Assembly: GCF_000012825.1 (NCBI RefSeq)
Contig: NC_009614.1
Coordinates: forward strand, 2,604,001-2,668,000
Direction of reading: 5' to 3'
From: Phocaeicola vulgatus ATCC 8482
GTDB lineage: Bacteria > Bacteroidota > Bacteroidia > Bacteroidales > Bacteroidaceae
Length of the DNA: 64,000 bases
In this document: piece by piece, positions 35,355 to 44,355 of the stretch
Layout: each line of letters opens with the position of its first letter
How positions within the stretch are numbered: position 1 is the stretch's first letter
Notes under the pieces: model-generated
Told to the model about the DNA's origin: nothing
What the model saw: the letters and a program-made list of their open reading frames with translations, nothing else
Database searches by the model: none
Translations under genes and position numbers: made by a program

Positions 35355-36524
35355 ATGAAACGAATCTTAGTTATAATAGCCCTCTGCTCTCCCTTGCTGA
35401 TGCAGGCTCAGAGTATTGAGCACATTTTGAAAAGCATAGAGCAGAACAATAAAGAGCTCAAGGCACAGAAACATGCCGCCGATGCGACCAAGATGGAAAA
35501 CCGGACAAACAACAACTTACCTGATCCTACGGTGAGCTACAGCTCTTTTTACAGTAATGGTGCCGAAGGTGGTCACGGTACGGAGTTCGTTGCTTCGCAA
35601 GGTTTTGATTTTCCTACTCAGTATATTGCCCGCAACCGGCAGGCTACTTTGCAGAACGAAGCGGTGGACAAGCAACAACAGGCTGCCCGCCGGGATATTC
35701 TGCTGAATGCGAAGAATCTCTGTCTGGACCTTATTCTGTTGAATCAGGAAAAGACATTGATGGATATCCGTATGAAAAATGCAGATGAATTACAGGCACT
35801 TTATGAAAAACGTCTGACGACCGGTGATGCGAATATACTGGAAGTCAACAAAATCAAGATGGAGCGTATGAACGTGCAGACGGAAGTTGCCCAAAACAGC
35901 GCAGCTCACCGCACTGCCTTGCAGTCTCTGCTTGCCATGAACGGTAACATGCCTTTGGAGTTTGCTGAAACCACGTATCCTGCCATACAGGAAATCAATG
36001 ATTACAATGTTATGAGGGATGAAGTGATGGCGTCAGACCTTGACTTGCAGGCCGCCGCCGCCACTGCCCGTGCCGCCGAGAAGCAGGTTTCGGTAGACCG
36101 CCAAGGATGGTTGCCGAAGCTGGAAGCCGGCTTTCGCCGTAACACGGATGATGCGGTTTCGATGAATGGTTTTGTGGTAGGGGGCTCCTTGCCTTTGTTT
36201 CAGAATCGTAAAAAGGTAAAGATAGCCAAGGCACAGGCTATCAGCGCTCAGCTTATGCAAGAAAGTGCTAAAGACCGGGTCGAGGCTTCCCTGATGTCTC
36301 TTTTCAATGAGATGCAGCAGTTGAAGGATGCCATGAATGCGTATGATGTTCCTTTGATGTACCGTTCGCTGGATTTATTGAAACAGGCATTGACCGAAGG
36401 ACAAATTTCATTGATTGAATATTTTGTGGAAACGGAAAGTATTTATAAGAATCTTCAGGCGTATATGCAGATTGAGAATCAATACCAGAAGGTGATGGCG
36501 AATATTTACAAGAATAACCTATAA
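35355..36524 (+). CDS. TolC-family outer-membrane channel (CzcC-like)
   Basis: 389 residues. A signal peptide (IIALCSPLLMQAQ) is followed by two long alpha-helical repeats of the outer membrane efflux protein family, each with a beta hairpin. Key stretches are LKAQKHAADATKMENRTNN, YEKRLTTGDANILEVNKIKM and ALTEGQISLIEYFVETESIY, the usual closing helix. It forms the outer-membrane duct of the tripartite metal pump and is the last gene of the operon that begins at 30470. Length is slightly short compared with proteobacterial TolC but usual for CzcC-like proteins. Confidence 0.92.
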   Translation: MKRILVIIALCSPLLMQAQSIEHILKSIEQNNKELKAQKHAADATKMENRTNNNLPDPTVSYSSFYSNGAEGGHGTEFVASQGFDFPTQYIARNRQATLQNEAVDKQQQAARRDILLNAKNLCLDLILLNQEKTLMDIRMKNADELQALYEKRLTTGDANILEVNKIKMERMNVQTEVAQNSAAHRTALQSLLAMNGNMPLEFAETTYPAIQEINDYNVMRDEVMASDLDLQAAAATARAAEKQVSVDRQGWLPKLEAGFRRNTDDAVSMNGFVVGGSLPLFQNRKKVKIAKAQAISAQLMQESAKDRVEASLMSLFNEMQQLKDAMNAYDVPLMYRSLDLLKQALTEGQISLIEYFVETESIYKNLQAYMQIENQYQKVMANIYKNNL

Positions 36525-36664
36525 AATGTTAGGACTCGGTAAAATCTGTCATTTGATTATTATAAGGATGAAGAAATAATCCAAATAATATTAATGATTT
36601 GTCTGTTTGGAATACAATAGGATAGGGGTTATGTTATATAGGCATGACCCCTAAAACTATAAAT

Positions 36665-37360
36665 ATGGATAACTTGAAATTACTGGCAATAGTAACCGGA
36701 GAAGGCGAATTTGTGAATAAGAATTTAAGAACCGGATTATGGCTGAGCGAACTCACCCATATTTATCACGGCGCCAAAAAGCAAGGAATAGAAATTACCG
36801 TTGCCAGTCCCAAAGGAGGCGATACTCCTATCGATCCGGAGAGTTTGAATCCCTTACTCATGGATGAGATAACTAAAACCTGTTGGGAAGATTCCATATT
36901 TAAGAATGTATTGCAGCATACTAAAAGTTTGGATGAAGTCTCCGAATTTCAGTTTGATTGCGTTTATTTGGCGGGAGGACATGGTTCCATGTATGATTTT
37001 CCGGATAATATTGTCCTGCAAGCCATCTTAAAAAAGCAATATGAAAATGAAAAGAAGGTGGCAGCCATTTGTCACGGTGTTTGTGGATTGTTGAATGTGA
37101 CGTTGGCTTCCGGCGAATATCTGGTTAAAGATAAGAAGCTTACAGGATTCAGCCGGGCTGAAGAAATTCTGGCAAGAAAGGAAAGGGTCGTGCCTTTCGA
37201 TTTGGAAACCGAACTGAAAGACAGAGGTGCCCGCTACGAGAAAGCATTGATTCCGATGACTTCAAAAGTCGTTATTGACGGTAATCTGTTTACCGGAGAG
37301 AATCCGTTCAGTTCCAAGAAAATGGCAGAAGTCATCCTGCAATGTTTCAGTAAGAAATAA
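36665..37360 (+). CDS. DJ-1/PfpI superfamily protein (Hsp31-like)
   Basis: About 231 residues, cytoplasmic. The alpha/beta fold starts at once with MDNLKLLAIVTGEGEF. The nucleophile elbow AAICHGVCGLL carries the conserved Cys of the family, and YLAGGHGSMYDFPDN is the oxyanion/cap region typical of class I glutamine amidotransferase-like Hsp31/YhbO-type proteins (chaperone or glyoxalase/deglycase activities are reported for relatives). TGFSRAEE and FTGENPFSSKKMAE follow. ATG 36665 is used; ATG 36644 would add seven residues before the first strand. The nitroreductase gene follows after 21 nt, suggesting a two-gene stress-response unit. Confidence 0.82.
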   Translation: MDNLKLLAIVTGEGEFVNKNLRTGLWLSELTHIYHGAKKQGIEITVASPKGGDTPIDPESLNPLLMDEITKTCWEDSIFKNVLQHTKSLDEVSEFQFDCVYLAGGHGSMYDFPDNIVLQAILKKQYENEKKVAAICHGVCGLLNVTLASGEYLVKDKKLTGFSRAEEILARKERVVPFDLETELKDRGARYEKALIPMTSKVVIDGNLFTGENPFSSKKMAEVILQCFSKK

Positions 37361-37381
37361 AGTTATTAATTTGAATAGGAA

Positions 37382-38110
37382 ATGAATTTAGAAGAGGTAT
37401 TGAACTTCCGCCGGTCTGTGCGGAGGTATGATAAAAATAAACCGATAGACCCGGAAAAGGTGAAACATTGTCTTGAACTGGCTACGCTGGCTCCCAATAG
37501 TTCCAATATGCAATTGTGGGAATTTTATCAAATAACGAATCCCGGACTGATGGCGAAAGTTTCAGAAGCTTGTTTAGGGCAGTCGGCTGCTTCTACGGCT
37601 TCGGAAATTGTTGTTTTTGTTACTCGTCAGGATTTGTATAAAAAGCGTGCTAAATTTGTGCTTGACTTTGAAGAAGGAAATATCAGGCGCAATAGTCCGA
37701 AAGAGCGTCAGGAAAAACGTATTAGGGACAGGAAGCTGTATTATGGTAAACTGATGCCTTTCATTTATGCAAGGTTTTTCGGGCTTCTAGGGCTTTTCAG
37801 GGTGATATTGGCGAGAACCATCAGCCTGTTCCGCCCTATGATGCTGGAAGTTTCGGAATGCGATATGCGTGTGACGGTAAATAAATCCTGTGCCCTTGCT
37901 GCCCAAACCTTTATGATTGCCATGGCAAACGAAGGCTATGACACTTGTCCGCTGGAAGGTTTTGACAGCAGGCGGATGAAGAAACTATTGAAGCTGCCCC
38001 ATGGGGCAGGCATCAATATGGTTATACCTTGCGGCATACGGGATGGGAACAAAGGCATTTGGGGAGAACGGGGCAGGGTTCCTTTCGATGAAATCTATCA
38101 TAGGATATAA
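37382..38110 (+). CDS. Nitroreductase-family flavoprotein
   Basis: 242 residues. The N-terminal FMN-binding motif FRRSVRRYDKNKPID and APNSSNMQLWEF are characteristic of NAD(P)H-dependent nitroreductases, which reduce quinones or nitro compounds with FMN. The C-terminal part has MAMANEGYDTCPLEGFD-like sequence (here IAMANEGYDTCPLEGF) and NMVIPCGIRDG. An insertion in the middle (about 105-160) holds a basic, then hydrophobic stretch, MPFIYARFFGLLGLFRVILA. It may be membrane-associated or form part of the dimer cap. Natural substrate unknown. Confidence 0.88.
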   Translation: MNLEEVLNFRRSVRRYDKNKPIDPEKVKHCLELATLAPNSSNMQLWEFYQITNPGLMAKVSEACLGQSAASTASEIVVFVTRQDLYKKRAKFVLDFEEGNIRRNSPKERQEKRIRDRKLYYGKLMPFIYARFFGLLGLFRVILARTISLFRPMMLEVSECDMRVTVNKSCALAAQTFMIAMANEGYDTCPLEGFDSRRMKKLLKLPHGAGINMVIPCGIRDGNKGIWGERGRVPFDEIYHRI

Positions 38111-38400
38111 GAGAACAGGGTATTCCTGGCGGGTGATGAAGGTGTATTCCCTTAGATATTCCATCAGCATGCCGAATCGCTCTTCCTGAGTGTGCTTGGA
38201 AGAAGACGTCTTGAAACCGTATGTGGGGTCTGCGTGTTCCAGTTCCTTTTCACCCTTTCTGTATACTTCTTTGACAAAATGGCGTGTCGGATTGAATTTG
38301 ACACTGTCGAAGTGCTTTGGCCGGAAATTATAAGAATGCCGGTTACATCCTTTTTTTGATTCTCGATAAAATCCGGAAACGGTTGTTGTTCGGACGGCAT
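38111..38400 (-). pseudogene. Unidentified gene remnant (C-terminal fragment)
   Basis: The minus strand between the nitroreductase gene and the next terminator reads as protein-like sequence in two frames that join at a seven-T run (38351-38357): MPSEQQPFPDFIENQKK, then HSYNFRPKHFDSVKFNPTRH, VKEVYRKGEKELEHADPTYG, FKTSSSKHTQEERFGMLMEY and LREYTFITRQEYPVLLYPM. No start codon with a leader is present, and the frame runs into the antisense of the nitroreductase gene. I do not recognise the family. The composition and lack of stops suggest a true coding past rather than chance. Confidence 0.4.
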
Positions 38401-38462
38401 AAAAAATGTGCCTGAAGAATTGGGCTGCCTTTTATGACAGAGTGACTTCCGGCACATTTTTT
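38401..38462. terminator. Bidirectional terminator
   Basis: AAAAAATGTGCC (38401-38412) pairs perfectly with GGCACATTTTTT (38451-38462), with four further inner pairs. T-runs lie on both strands. It ends the GH109-like gene on the minus strand, 16 nt past its stop. Confidence 0.8.
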
Positions 38463-38477
38463 CTTGTTTATTCCTGT

Positions 38478-40040
38478 TTATTTCTTTTTCTTCTTAGCTT
38501 CTTTCGCCCATTCTTTAGCTCCCTGCTCTTTCAGTTTCGCGGTGAAAGCCTTTGCTTTTTCCATGTTTGCGTTTTCGTCTTCGGGTGAAGCGTATGCATG
38601 TTTGTAACCTTTGGTCACGTTCCATTCACCTCGTGTGAAGTCCGGGAAGGCTACTGCCGCACAGCCGTTATCCATAGAGATAGCTCCCAGTTCGGCCAAA
38701 CAGCACCATTCGGCCAGGTCATATACATCCATGTCCAAAGGCAGTCCGTTTTGCAGGCAATATACCAGACGGCTGTCCATGATGAAGTCCATACCGCCAT
38801 GGCCGCCGACTTCTTTTGCCATTTCACCATATTTCTTTAAAATAGGATGCTGGTATTTCTCAACAAGTGCTTCCATTTCTGCCTGAGGTAAGAATCCGTG
38901 AGAGTTCAAATCGTCTACTTTGGGTTGCACACCCGATGCGGTCAGTTGTGCTGCATCCAAAGCATATCCTTCAACGGGATATTTATTGGCAAACCCTTTG
39001 CTTCCTGTCAGTTGGTACAGGCGGTTGTAAGGTTGGGGAGTCATTACATTATGTTGGATTTCAATAACTTTTCCATTTGCTGTGCGAAGCAGGGTGGTGG
39101 TATGGTCTCCGTTACGGAATTCTTTACATTCTTCGCCGGTTCTCTTCTCCACTAAATCTTTACCAACAACAGATTTGGTGTCCATAGCTACTAAAGTGGT
39201 TATACGGTCACCACGATGGATATCCAATGCTTGTGCTACAGGACCCAGGCCGTGAGTGGCATATACATCACCCCGGTGTTTCATGTTATAATCCAAACGC
39301 CATCCCAGTTTGTCTTCTTTGCCGTTTTTCCAATAATGATCCCAAAACGGGCTTAAATTGTGAATGTAGGCTCCTTGGGCACGGATTACTTCGCCAAATA
39401 CACCTTGTTGTGCCATATTCAGTGTATTCATTTCAAACCAGTCATAGCAACAGTTCTCAAGAATCATGCAATGCTTGCGGGTTTTTTCACTCAGGTTGAT
39501 TAAGTCCCAGCATTCTTGCAGGTTCATGGCCGAGGGAACTTCAATAGCTACATTTTTACCGTTTTCCAATGCGCATTTTGCTACCGGGAAATGATGCAAC
39601 CAGTCTGCGGCGATATAAACTAAATCTATGTCTGTACGTTTACATAATTCTTCATATCCCTTTTCTCCGGAATAAATGGCAGCTTTCGGCATAGATGCTT
39701 TCTTTAGGATATCCTGACATTTTTCTGCACGGGATGCTTCATAATCACAAAGGGCCACAATTTGTGTACCGGGAATATAAGTGAAGCGCTCTACGGCTCC
39801 GGGGCCTCGCATTCCCAATCCGACAAATCCTACGCGGACTACCTCCATTTTAGGGGTGGTTAAGCCTAATACGCTTTTCTGGCCGGTCGGACGTTCAGGA
39901 GTATCAATCACAATGGTTCCTTTGTCCCATGTCCAGGAATCTCCTGAACTTACGGTTTGTGCTGTCGTGGTTTGTGGTAAGCACATGCATAGGGTTGTAC
40001 CCATACATAAGCTTATCATCAATGATTTAAAGGTTCTCAT
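38478..40040 (-). CDS. Gfo/Idh/MocA-family oxidoreductase, GH109-like
   Basis: 520 residues. Signal peptide about 1-27 (ISLCMGTTLCMCLPQTTTAQ). A Rossmann NAD-binding domain (VRVGFVGLGMRGPG, about 63-76) and a C-terminal alpha/beta domain follow. YATHGLGPVAQALDIHRGDR is the hallmark region of GH109 enzymes, which hydrolyse alpha-N-acetylgalactosaminides with a bound NAD cofactor; EVPSAMNLQECW also fits. Related Gfo/Idh proteins are plain dehydrogenases, so the glycosidase role is probable, not certain. Likely periplasmic. It stands alone, with a -7 box about 115 nt upstream and a strong terminator. Confidence 0.82.
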   Translation of the reverse strand: MRTFKSLMISLCMGTTLCMCLPQTTTAQTVSSGDSWTWDKGTIVIDTPERPTGQKSVLGLTTPKMEVVRVGFVGLGMRGPGAVERFTYIPGTQIVALCDYEASRAEKCQDILKKASMPKAAIYSGEKGYEELCKRTDIDLVYIAADWLHHFPVAKCALENGKNVAIEVPSAMNLQECWDLINLSEKTRKHCMILENCCYDWFEMNTLNMAQQGVFGEVIRAQGAYIHNLSPFWDHYWKNGKEDKLGWRLDYNMKHRGDVYATHGLGPVAQALDIHRGDRITTLVAMDTKSVVGKDLVEKRTGEECKEFRNGDHTTTLLRTANGKVIEIQHNVMTPQPYNRLYQLTGSKGFANKYPVEGYALDAAQLTASGVQPKVDDLNSHGFLPQAEMEALVEKYQHPILKKYGEMAKEVGGHGGMDFIMDSRLVYCLQNGLPLDMDVYDLAEWCCLAELGAISMDNGCAAVAFPDFTRGEWNVTKGYKHAYASPEDENANMEKAKAFTAKLKEQGAKEWAKEAKKKKK

Positions 40041-40153
40041 ACTTTTTGAATTTAAAGATTAAAATTTAAAAATATAGGTTGTTTCTTGAGTCAACCACTT
40101 GAAACTTAATTATATTTCATGTTAATAATAAGAATATTTTTTATTTTTGCGCT

Positions 40154-40161
40154 CAAAGATA
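40154..40161 (-). promoter_or_regulatory. -7 box TATCTTTG for the GH109-like gene
   Basis: An exact TAnnTTTG match on the minus strand, predicting a leader of about 105 nt. No clear -33 box. Confidence 0.45.
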
Positions 40162-40386
40162 ATTAATCTTTTTTGATTATGGATATAAGTTCGTCCTCTT
40201 TTTTCTAAGAAAAAGGTGAGTTAATAAATAATATGAAAGAAGGGAAAAAGTGGAATCAAGACAGAAGTTGTGAAGGTATGAGTGAAAATCTAAAAATAAT
40301 CAAGGTTTGTTGATCGAAAACGATCAGGGAAAGGAAATAATTTAGTTCAAAAGATCGTTTAATAAGGAGAATTGGCGGGATTTTTT

Positions 40387-40394
40387 TAATTTTG
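40387..40394 (+). promoter_or_regulatory. -7 box TAATTTTG for metA
   Basis: An exact TAnnTTTG, giving a leader of about 22 nt, too short for a riboswitch. Confidence 0.5.
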
Positions 40395-40422
40395 CACTTA
40401 CAACTAATTAACAGATAAGAAA

Positions 40423-41340
40423 ATGCCGTTAAATTTACCCGATAAACTACCTGCTATTGAATTGCTGAAGGAGGAAAATATCTTCGTCATAGACAATTCA
40501 CGTGCCAGTGCACAGGATATTCGTCCGTTAAAAATCGTGATATTGAATTTGATGCCGTTGAAGATAACGACAGAAACGGATTTGGTACGTTTGCTTTCCA
40601 ACACTCCCTTGCAGTTGGAAATATCATTTATGAAGTTGAAAAGCCATACATCGAAAAATACGCCGGTAGAACATATGAAAGCATTCTATCATGACTTTGA
40701 TTTGATGCGCGACGAGAAATATGACGGGATGATTATTACGGGAGCTCCGGTAGAGCAGATGCCGTATGAGGATGTGAATTATTGGGATGAGATTACTACT
40801 ATTTTTGATTGGGCGCGTACTCATGTTACCTCAACTCTTTATATTTGTTGGGCGGCCCAAGCCGGGCTTTATCATTTCTATGGAGTTCCCAAATATCCGC
40901 TGAAACAAAAAATGTTTGGTATTTTCCGTCATCATATCAATGTACAGGGATTGCCCATATTCCGTGGTTTTGATGATGAGTTTTTTGTACCACATAGCCG
41001 TCATACCGAAATACACCGTGAGGATATTCTGAAAGTAAAAGAGTTGGCTTTAATAGCTGAGTCTGATGAGTCTGGGGTTTATATGGCTATGGCTCGTAAT
41101 GGGCGTGAATTCTTTATTACCGGGCATTCGGAGTATTCTCCTTATACGCTTGATACGGAATATAAGCGTGATTTGGCGAAAGGGTTGCCTATTGAAATGC
41201 CTGTAAATTATTATAAGGACGATAATCCGGACAATGCCCCGGTGGTGCGTTGGCGCGGACATGCCAATTTGTTGTTTTCTAATTGGTTGAACTATTATGT
41301 ATATCAGGAAACCCCGTTTGATATAAATCAGATACGATGA
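40423..41340 (+). CDS. metA: Homoserine O-acyltransferase MetA, predicted acetyl-specific
   Basis: 305 residues, methionine synthesis: transfers an acyl group to homoserine. The catalytic Cys is residue 142 ([16 protein letters not shown]), with His in FRHHINVQG / FVPHSRHTE and Glu further on. Residue 111, which sets acyl-CoA choice in this family (Gly for succinyl-CoA, Glu for acetyl-CoA), is Glu, within [16 protein letters not shown]. Annotation pipelines usually call it homoserine O-succinyltransferase; the sequence argues for O-acetylation. Its stop overlaps the start of the U32 peptidase gene (ATGA), so the two are translationally linked. Confidence 0.93.
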   Translation: MPLNLPDKLPAIELLKEENIFVIDNSRASAQDIRPLKIVILNLMPLKITTETDLVRLLSNTPLQLEISFMKLKSHTSKNTPVEHMKAFYHDFDLMRDEKYDGMIITGAPVEQMPYEDVNYWDEITTIFDWARTHVTSTLYICWAAQAGLYHFYGVPKYPLKQKMFGIFRHHINVQGLPIFRGFDDEFFVPHSRHTEIHREDILKVKELALIAESDESGVYMAMARNGREFFITGHSEYSPYTLDTEYKRDLAKGLPIEMPVNYYKDDNPDNAPVVRWRGHANLLFSNWLNYYVYQETPFDINQIR

Positions 41341-43166
41341 TCAGACAACGAAAAATAGAATTATTAGCTCCTGCTAAAAATCTGGAGTGCGGTATTGCAG
41401 CTGTTGATCACGGTGCTGATGCCATTTATATTGGTGCTCCCCGTTTCGGAGCACGTGCGGCTGCGGGGAATTCATTGGAGGATATCGCTGAGTTGGTGCG
41501 GTACGCTCATGTGTATAATGTCCGTATCTATGTGACGGTGAATACGATTCTGAAGGATGAGGAACTGAAGGATACGGAAAAAATGATTTGGGATTTATAC
41601 CGTGCCGGAGTGGATGCTTTGATCGTGCAGGATATGGGATTGTTGGAATTGAATCTGCCCCCTATACCGTTACATGCCAGCACACAGATGGATAATCGTA
41701 CTCCTCAAAAAGTAAGATTCCTGGCTGAGGCAGGTTTCCGTCAGGTGGTATTGGCTCGTGAACTTTCTCTTGTTGAAATAGGAAATATCCATCATGCTTG
41801 TCCTGATGTGCCTTTGGAGGTATTTGTACATGGTGCTTTGTGTGTAAGCTATAGTGGACAATGTTATGTTAGTCAGGCTTGTTTCGGACGTAGTGCCAAT
41901 CGGGGAGAATGTGCCCAGTTCTGTCGCCTTGCTTTTGATATGGTAGATGCGGACGGTAAATCTATAGTAAGGAATAAGCATTTATTGTCTCTGAAAGATT
42001 TGAATCAGAGCGAAGAGTTGGAGCAATTGCTGGATGCCGGAGCTTCTTCCCTGAAAATAGAGGGACGTTTGAAGGATGTATCTTACGTTAAAAATGTAAC
42101 AGCTTATTATCGCCAGAAGCTGGATAGTGTTTTCAAACGTCGTAAAGAGTATATCCGTGCTTCATCGGGGAAAGTGAAATTAGAGTTCAAACCTCAATTG
42201 GATAAGAGTTTCAGTCGTGGTTTTACTAATTATTTTCTTTTTGACAGGAATAAGGATATTTTTTCTTTTGATACTCCCAAGTCTTTAGGGGAGGAGATGG
42301 GGACAGTGAAGGAAATTCGTGGTAATTATCTTACCGTAGCCGGAATCAAGTCTTTTAATAATGGAGATGGCGTCTGTTTTTTGGATGAGACTGGTAAGTT
42401 GCAGGGATTTCGCATAAACCGGGTGGAGAATAATAAGTTATTTCCTCAAGAGATGCCTCGGATAAAGCCCCGTACGATACTTTATCGTAATTTTGATCAG
42501 GAATTTGAGAGGTTGATGTCGCGTAAATCAGCTGAAAGGAAAATTGCTGTCATTTTAAAATTGGCTGAAAATAATCGGGGCTTTACTCTGTCTCTGACCG
42601 ATGAAGATGATCACAGTGCCAGTGTGGTGCTGGAAAGGGAGAAGGAACGTGCCCGTACTCCGCAGGAAGATAACTTGCGTACACAACTTGGAAAGTTAGG
42701 AAATACTCCATTTGAAGCGTCAGATATAGTGATTGACTGGTCGGACAATTGGTTTATTCCAGCTTCTATGCTTGCCGAACTTCGCCGTAAGGGAATAGAG
42801 AAACTGCTGGAAGTGCGCCGTATTAACTATCGGCAGGAAATTTACAAGTTGCCTCGAACGCATCATGCTTTTCCTGTGAATGAATTGACTTATTTGGGAA
42901 ATGTGATGAATGCTGATGCTGTTTCCTTCTATAGGAATCATGGCGTGCAGCGTATTGCTCCGGCTTATGAAAAGGCTCCGGCAGAAGAAGCGGTATTGAT
43001 GTTTTGCAAGCATTGTTTGCGTTATAGTATGGGATGGTGTCCCTCTTGGCATAAAGTGCGTTCTCCTTATAGGGAACCTTATTATTTGGTTAGCTCGGAT
43101 AACAGACGTTTCCGCTTAGAGTTTGATTGTAAGAATTGTCAGATGAAAGTCTATGCTGAAAAGTAA
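41337..43166 (+). CDS. U32-family peptidase / RlhA-like protein
   Basis: 609 residues. The N-terminal TIM-barrel-like domain opens with [25 protein letters not shown]. The U32 signature [19 protein letters not shown] (about 160-180) is followed by the Cys cluster [17 protein letters not shown], where relatives bind an iron-sulfur cluster. A DUF3656-like central domain (about 370-480) and a C-terminal [13 protein letters not shown] plus FDCKNCQMK Cys set follow. Relatives with this layout (RlhA) hydroxylate 23S rRNA C2501; others are collagenase-like peptidases. The length and DUF3656-like middle favour the RNA-modification type, but this is inference. It overlaps metA upstream by 4 nt and the next gene by 14 nt. 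Confidence 0.88.
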   Translation: MIRQRKIELLAPAKNLECGIAAVDHGADAIYIGAPRFGARAAAGNSLEDIAELVRYAHVYNVRIYVTVNTILKDEELKDTEKMIWDLYRAGVDALIVQDMGLLELNLPPIPLHASTQMDNRTPQKVRFLAEAGFRQVVLARELSLVEIGNIHHACPDVPLEVFVHGALCVSYSGQCYVSQACFGRSANRGECAQFCRLAFDMVDADGKSIVRNKHLLSLKDLNQSEELEQLLDAGASSLKIEGRLKDVSYVKNVTAYYRQKLDSVFKRRKEYIRASSGKVKLEFKPQLDKSFSRGFTNYFLFDRNKDIFSFDTPKSLGEEMGTVKEIRGNYLTVAGIKSFNNGDGVCFLDETGKLQGFRINRVENNKLFPQEMPRIKPRTILYRNFDQEFERLMSRKSAERKIAVILKLAENNRGFTLSLTDEDDHSASVVLEREKERARTPQEDNLRTQLGKLGNTPFEASDIVIDWSDNWFIPASMLAELRRKGIEKLLEVRRINYRQEIYKLPRTHHAFPVNELTYLGNVMNADAVSFYRNHGVQRIAPAYEKAPAEEAVLMFCKHCLRYSMGWCPSWHKVRSPYREPYYLVSSDNRRFRLEFDCKNCQMKVYAEK

Positions 43167-44115
43167 GTACATCGGATTACTGTTTTTGGTGTTGGCTATT
43201 TTAATGGCTTGCCAATATCCTTCACCTGTTACTCCGAGTGGGGATATGCCGCAAAAGAAAAGGGATTCTGTCAATTATTTGATAGAACGGCATTATACAT
43301 TAAACAGTAATTTTGAGGTTACTTCAGATTCGCTTATGTTACAGCAACTGCCATTGGTTGATGTGCTTCCTGTTTTTAAAGGAGAACGGCTGGTGGTAGC
43401 GGAGTTTATGATACAAGCTGCTGATAGTGTGGATTCTGTATGGGTAAAGGTAGCACGGGACCAGGAAACAATGGGATGGATACATGAAAAGGAATTGTTG
43501 GAGAAAGTAGTTCCTGTGGATTCAGTGTCACAGTTTATTCATTTTTTCAGTAATTCTCATACCATCGCTTTCTTTGTCATATTAGGCTTTTTCGGTATTT
43601 GGTATATTCATAGGGCTATTCGTCGCCAGAAGCTGCAATTAATCTGGTTGAATGATATTGATAGCGTTTTTCCTACAGTTCTTTCTTGGTTGGTAGCTAC
43701 AGCAGCTACGCTTTATGCCAGTATTCAGCATTTTGTTCCGGGAACTTGGGAGCAGTTTTATTATAATCCTTCTTTGAATCCTTTTAGCTTACCTTTTATT
43801 CTTTCTCTTTTCATGTTTAATATTTGGGGGATTATTCTTGTGGGGTTGGCTACTTTGGATGATTTGTTTCATCAGACACATATTGAAGCTGCATGTTTTT
43901 ATTTGTTGGGATTGATGTCCTGCTGTATCTTTTTATATTTGTTTTTTACATTTACTACGTATTACTATTTGGGTTATCCATGTTTATTGGTATATGCTGT
44001 ATGGTCATTTAATCGTATAAAGCATGCTTCCCGGTATAAATTCAGTTGTGGAAATTGTGGGGCGAAGATAAAGAATAAAGGAGTGTGTCCTCATTGCGGC
44101 GCTGTCAATGAATAA
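43153..44115 (+). CDS. Zinc-ribbon membrane lipoprotein of unknown function
   Basis: 320 residues. A lipoprotein-like N-terminus has its Cys at residue 20 (LVLAILMAC), then an SH3-like extracytoplasmic domain (about 55-120, with MGWIHEKELLEKV). About five membrane helices follow (FVILGFFGIWYIHRA, VLSWLVATAATLYASI, LPFILSLFMFNIWGIILVGL, FYLLGLMSCCIFLYLFF, YPCLLVYAVWSF). The C-terminal zinc ribbon is CGNCGAKIKNKGVCPHCG. No function known. It overlaps the U32 gene by 14 nt, so a shared transcript metA-U32-this gene is likely. Confidence 0.75.
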   Translation: MLKSKYIGLLFLVLAILMACQYPSPVTPSGDMPQKKRDSVNYLIERHYTLNSNFEVTSDSLMLQQLPLVDVLPVFKGERLVVAEFMIQAADSVDSVWVKVARDQETMGWIHEKELLEKVVPVDSVSQFIHFFSNSHTIAFFVILGFFGIWYIHRAIRRQKLQLIWLNDIDSVFPTVLSWLVATAATLYASIQHFVPGTWEQFYYNPSLNPFSLPFILSLFMFNIWGIILVGLATLDDLFHQTHIEAACFYLLGLMSCCIFLYLFFTFTTYYYLGYPCLLVYAVWSFNRIKHASRYKFSCGNCGAKIKNKGVCPHCGAVNE

Positions 44116-44303
44116 TTTTATTGTTTGTTTCTTTTGACAAAGGCTCAAGCAGTTTTCTATTGTAAACAGCATTTTCTCTATGTACATACACTAAAACAAA
44201 TAGGTTTGTTCTAGAAGCTATGGGTATCATTTACAGCAATAATAAAGTTCTTGCTTTTCTTGGTGTGACAGAATAAAAAATAAACTTGATTTGGTAAATG
44301 TGG

Positions 44304-44346
44304 AAACAGAAAGGGAGTTCGTGATGAACCCCCCTTTCTGTTTTTG
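44304..44346. terminator. Terminator of the TonB receptor gene (both directions)
   Basis: ACAGAAAGGG and CCCTTTCTGT form the stem, with inner TTC/GAA pairs around GTGAT. It lies 10 nt past the stop of the minus-strand receptor gene. Confidence 0.6.
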
Positions 44347-44355
44347 CAAGAATGG

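Larger units (their letters stand above)
40041..40422. other. Divergent intergenic region, GH109-like gene / metA
   Basis: 382 bp. It holds the minus-strand -7 box (40154-40161), a perfect small palindrome TGATCG-AAAA-CGATCA (40311-40326), a second GATCGTTT (40353-40360) complementary to AAACGATC (40318-40325), and the metA -7 box (40387-40394). The palindromes lie upstream of the metA start point and so would act as DNA sites rather than in the mRNA. No gene. Confidence 0.5.

Noticed and set aside
38406..38588. 60-codon plus-strand frame over the terminator
   Set aside because: It runs through the hairpin and the antisense of the GH109-like gene; a Phe/Ser-rich artefact.
40395..40422. SAM riboswitch before metA
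   Set aside because: Only about 22 nt separate the predicted start point from the ATG, and no SAM-type fold is visible.
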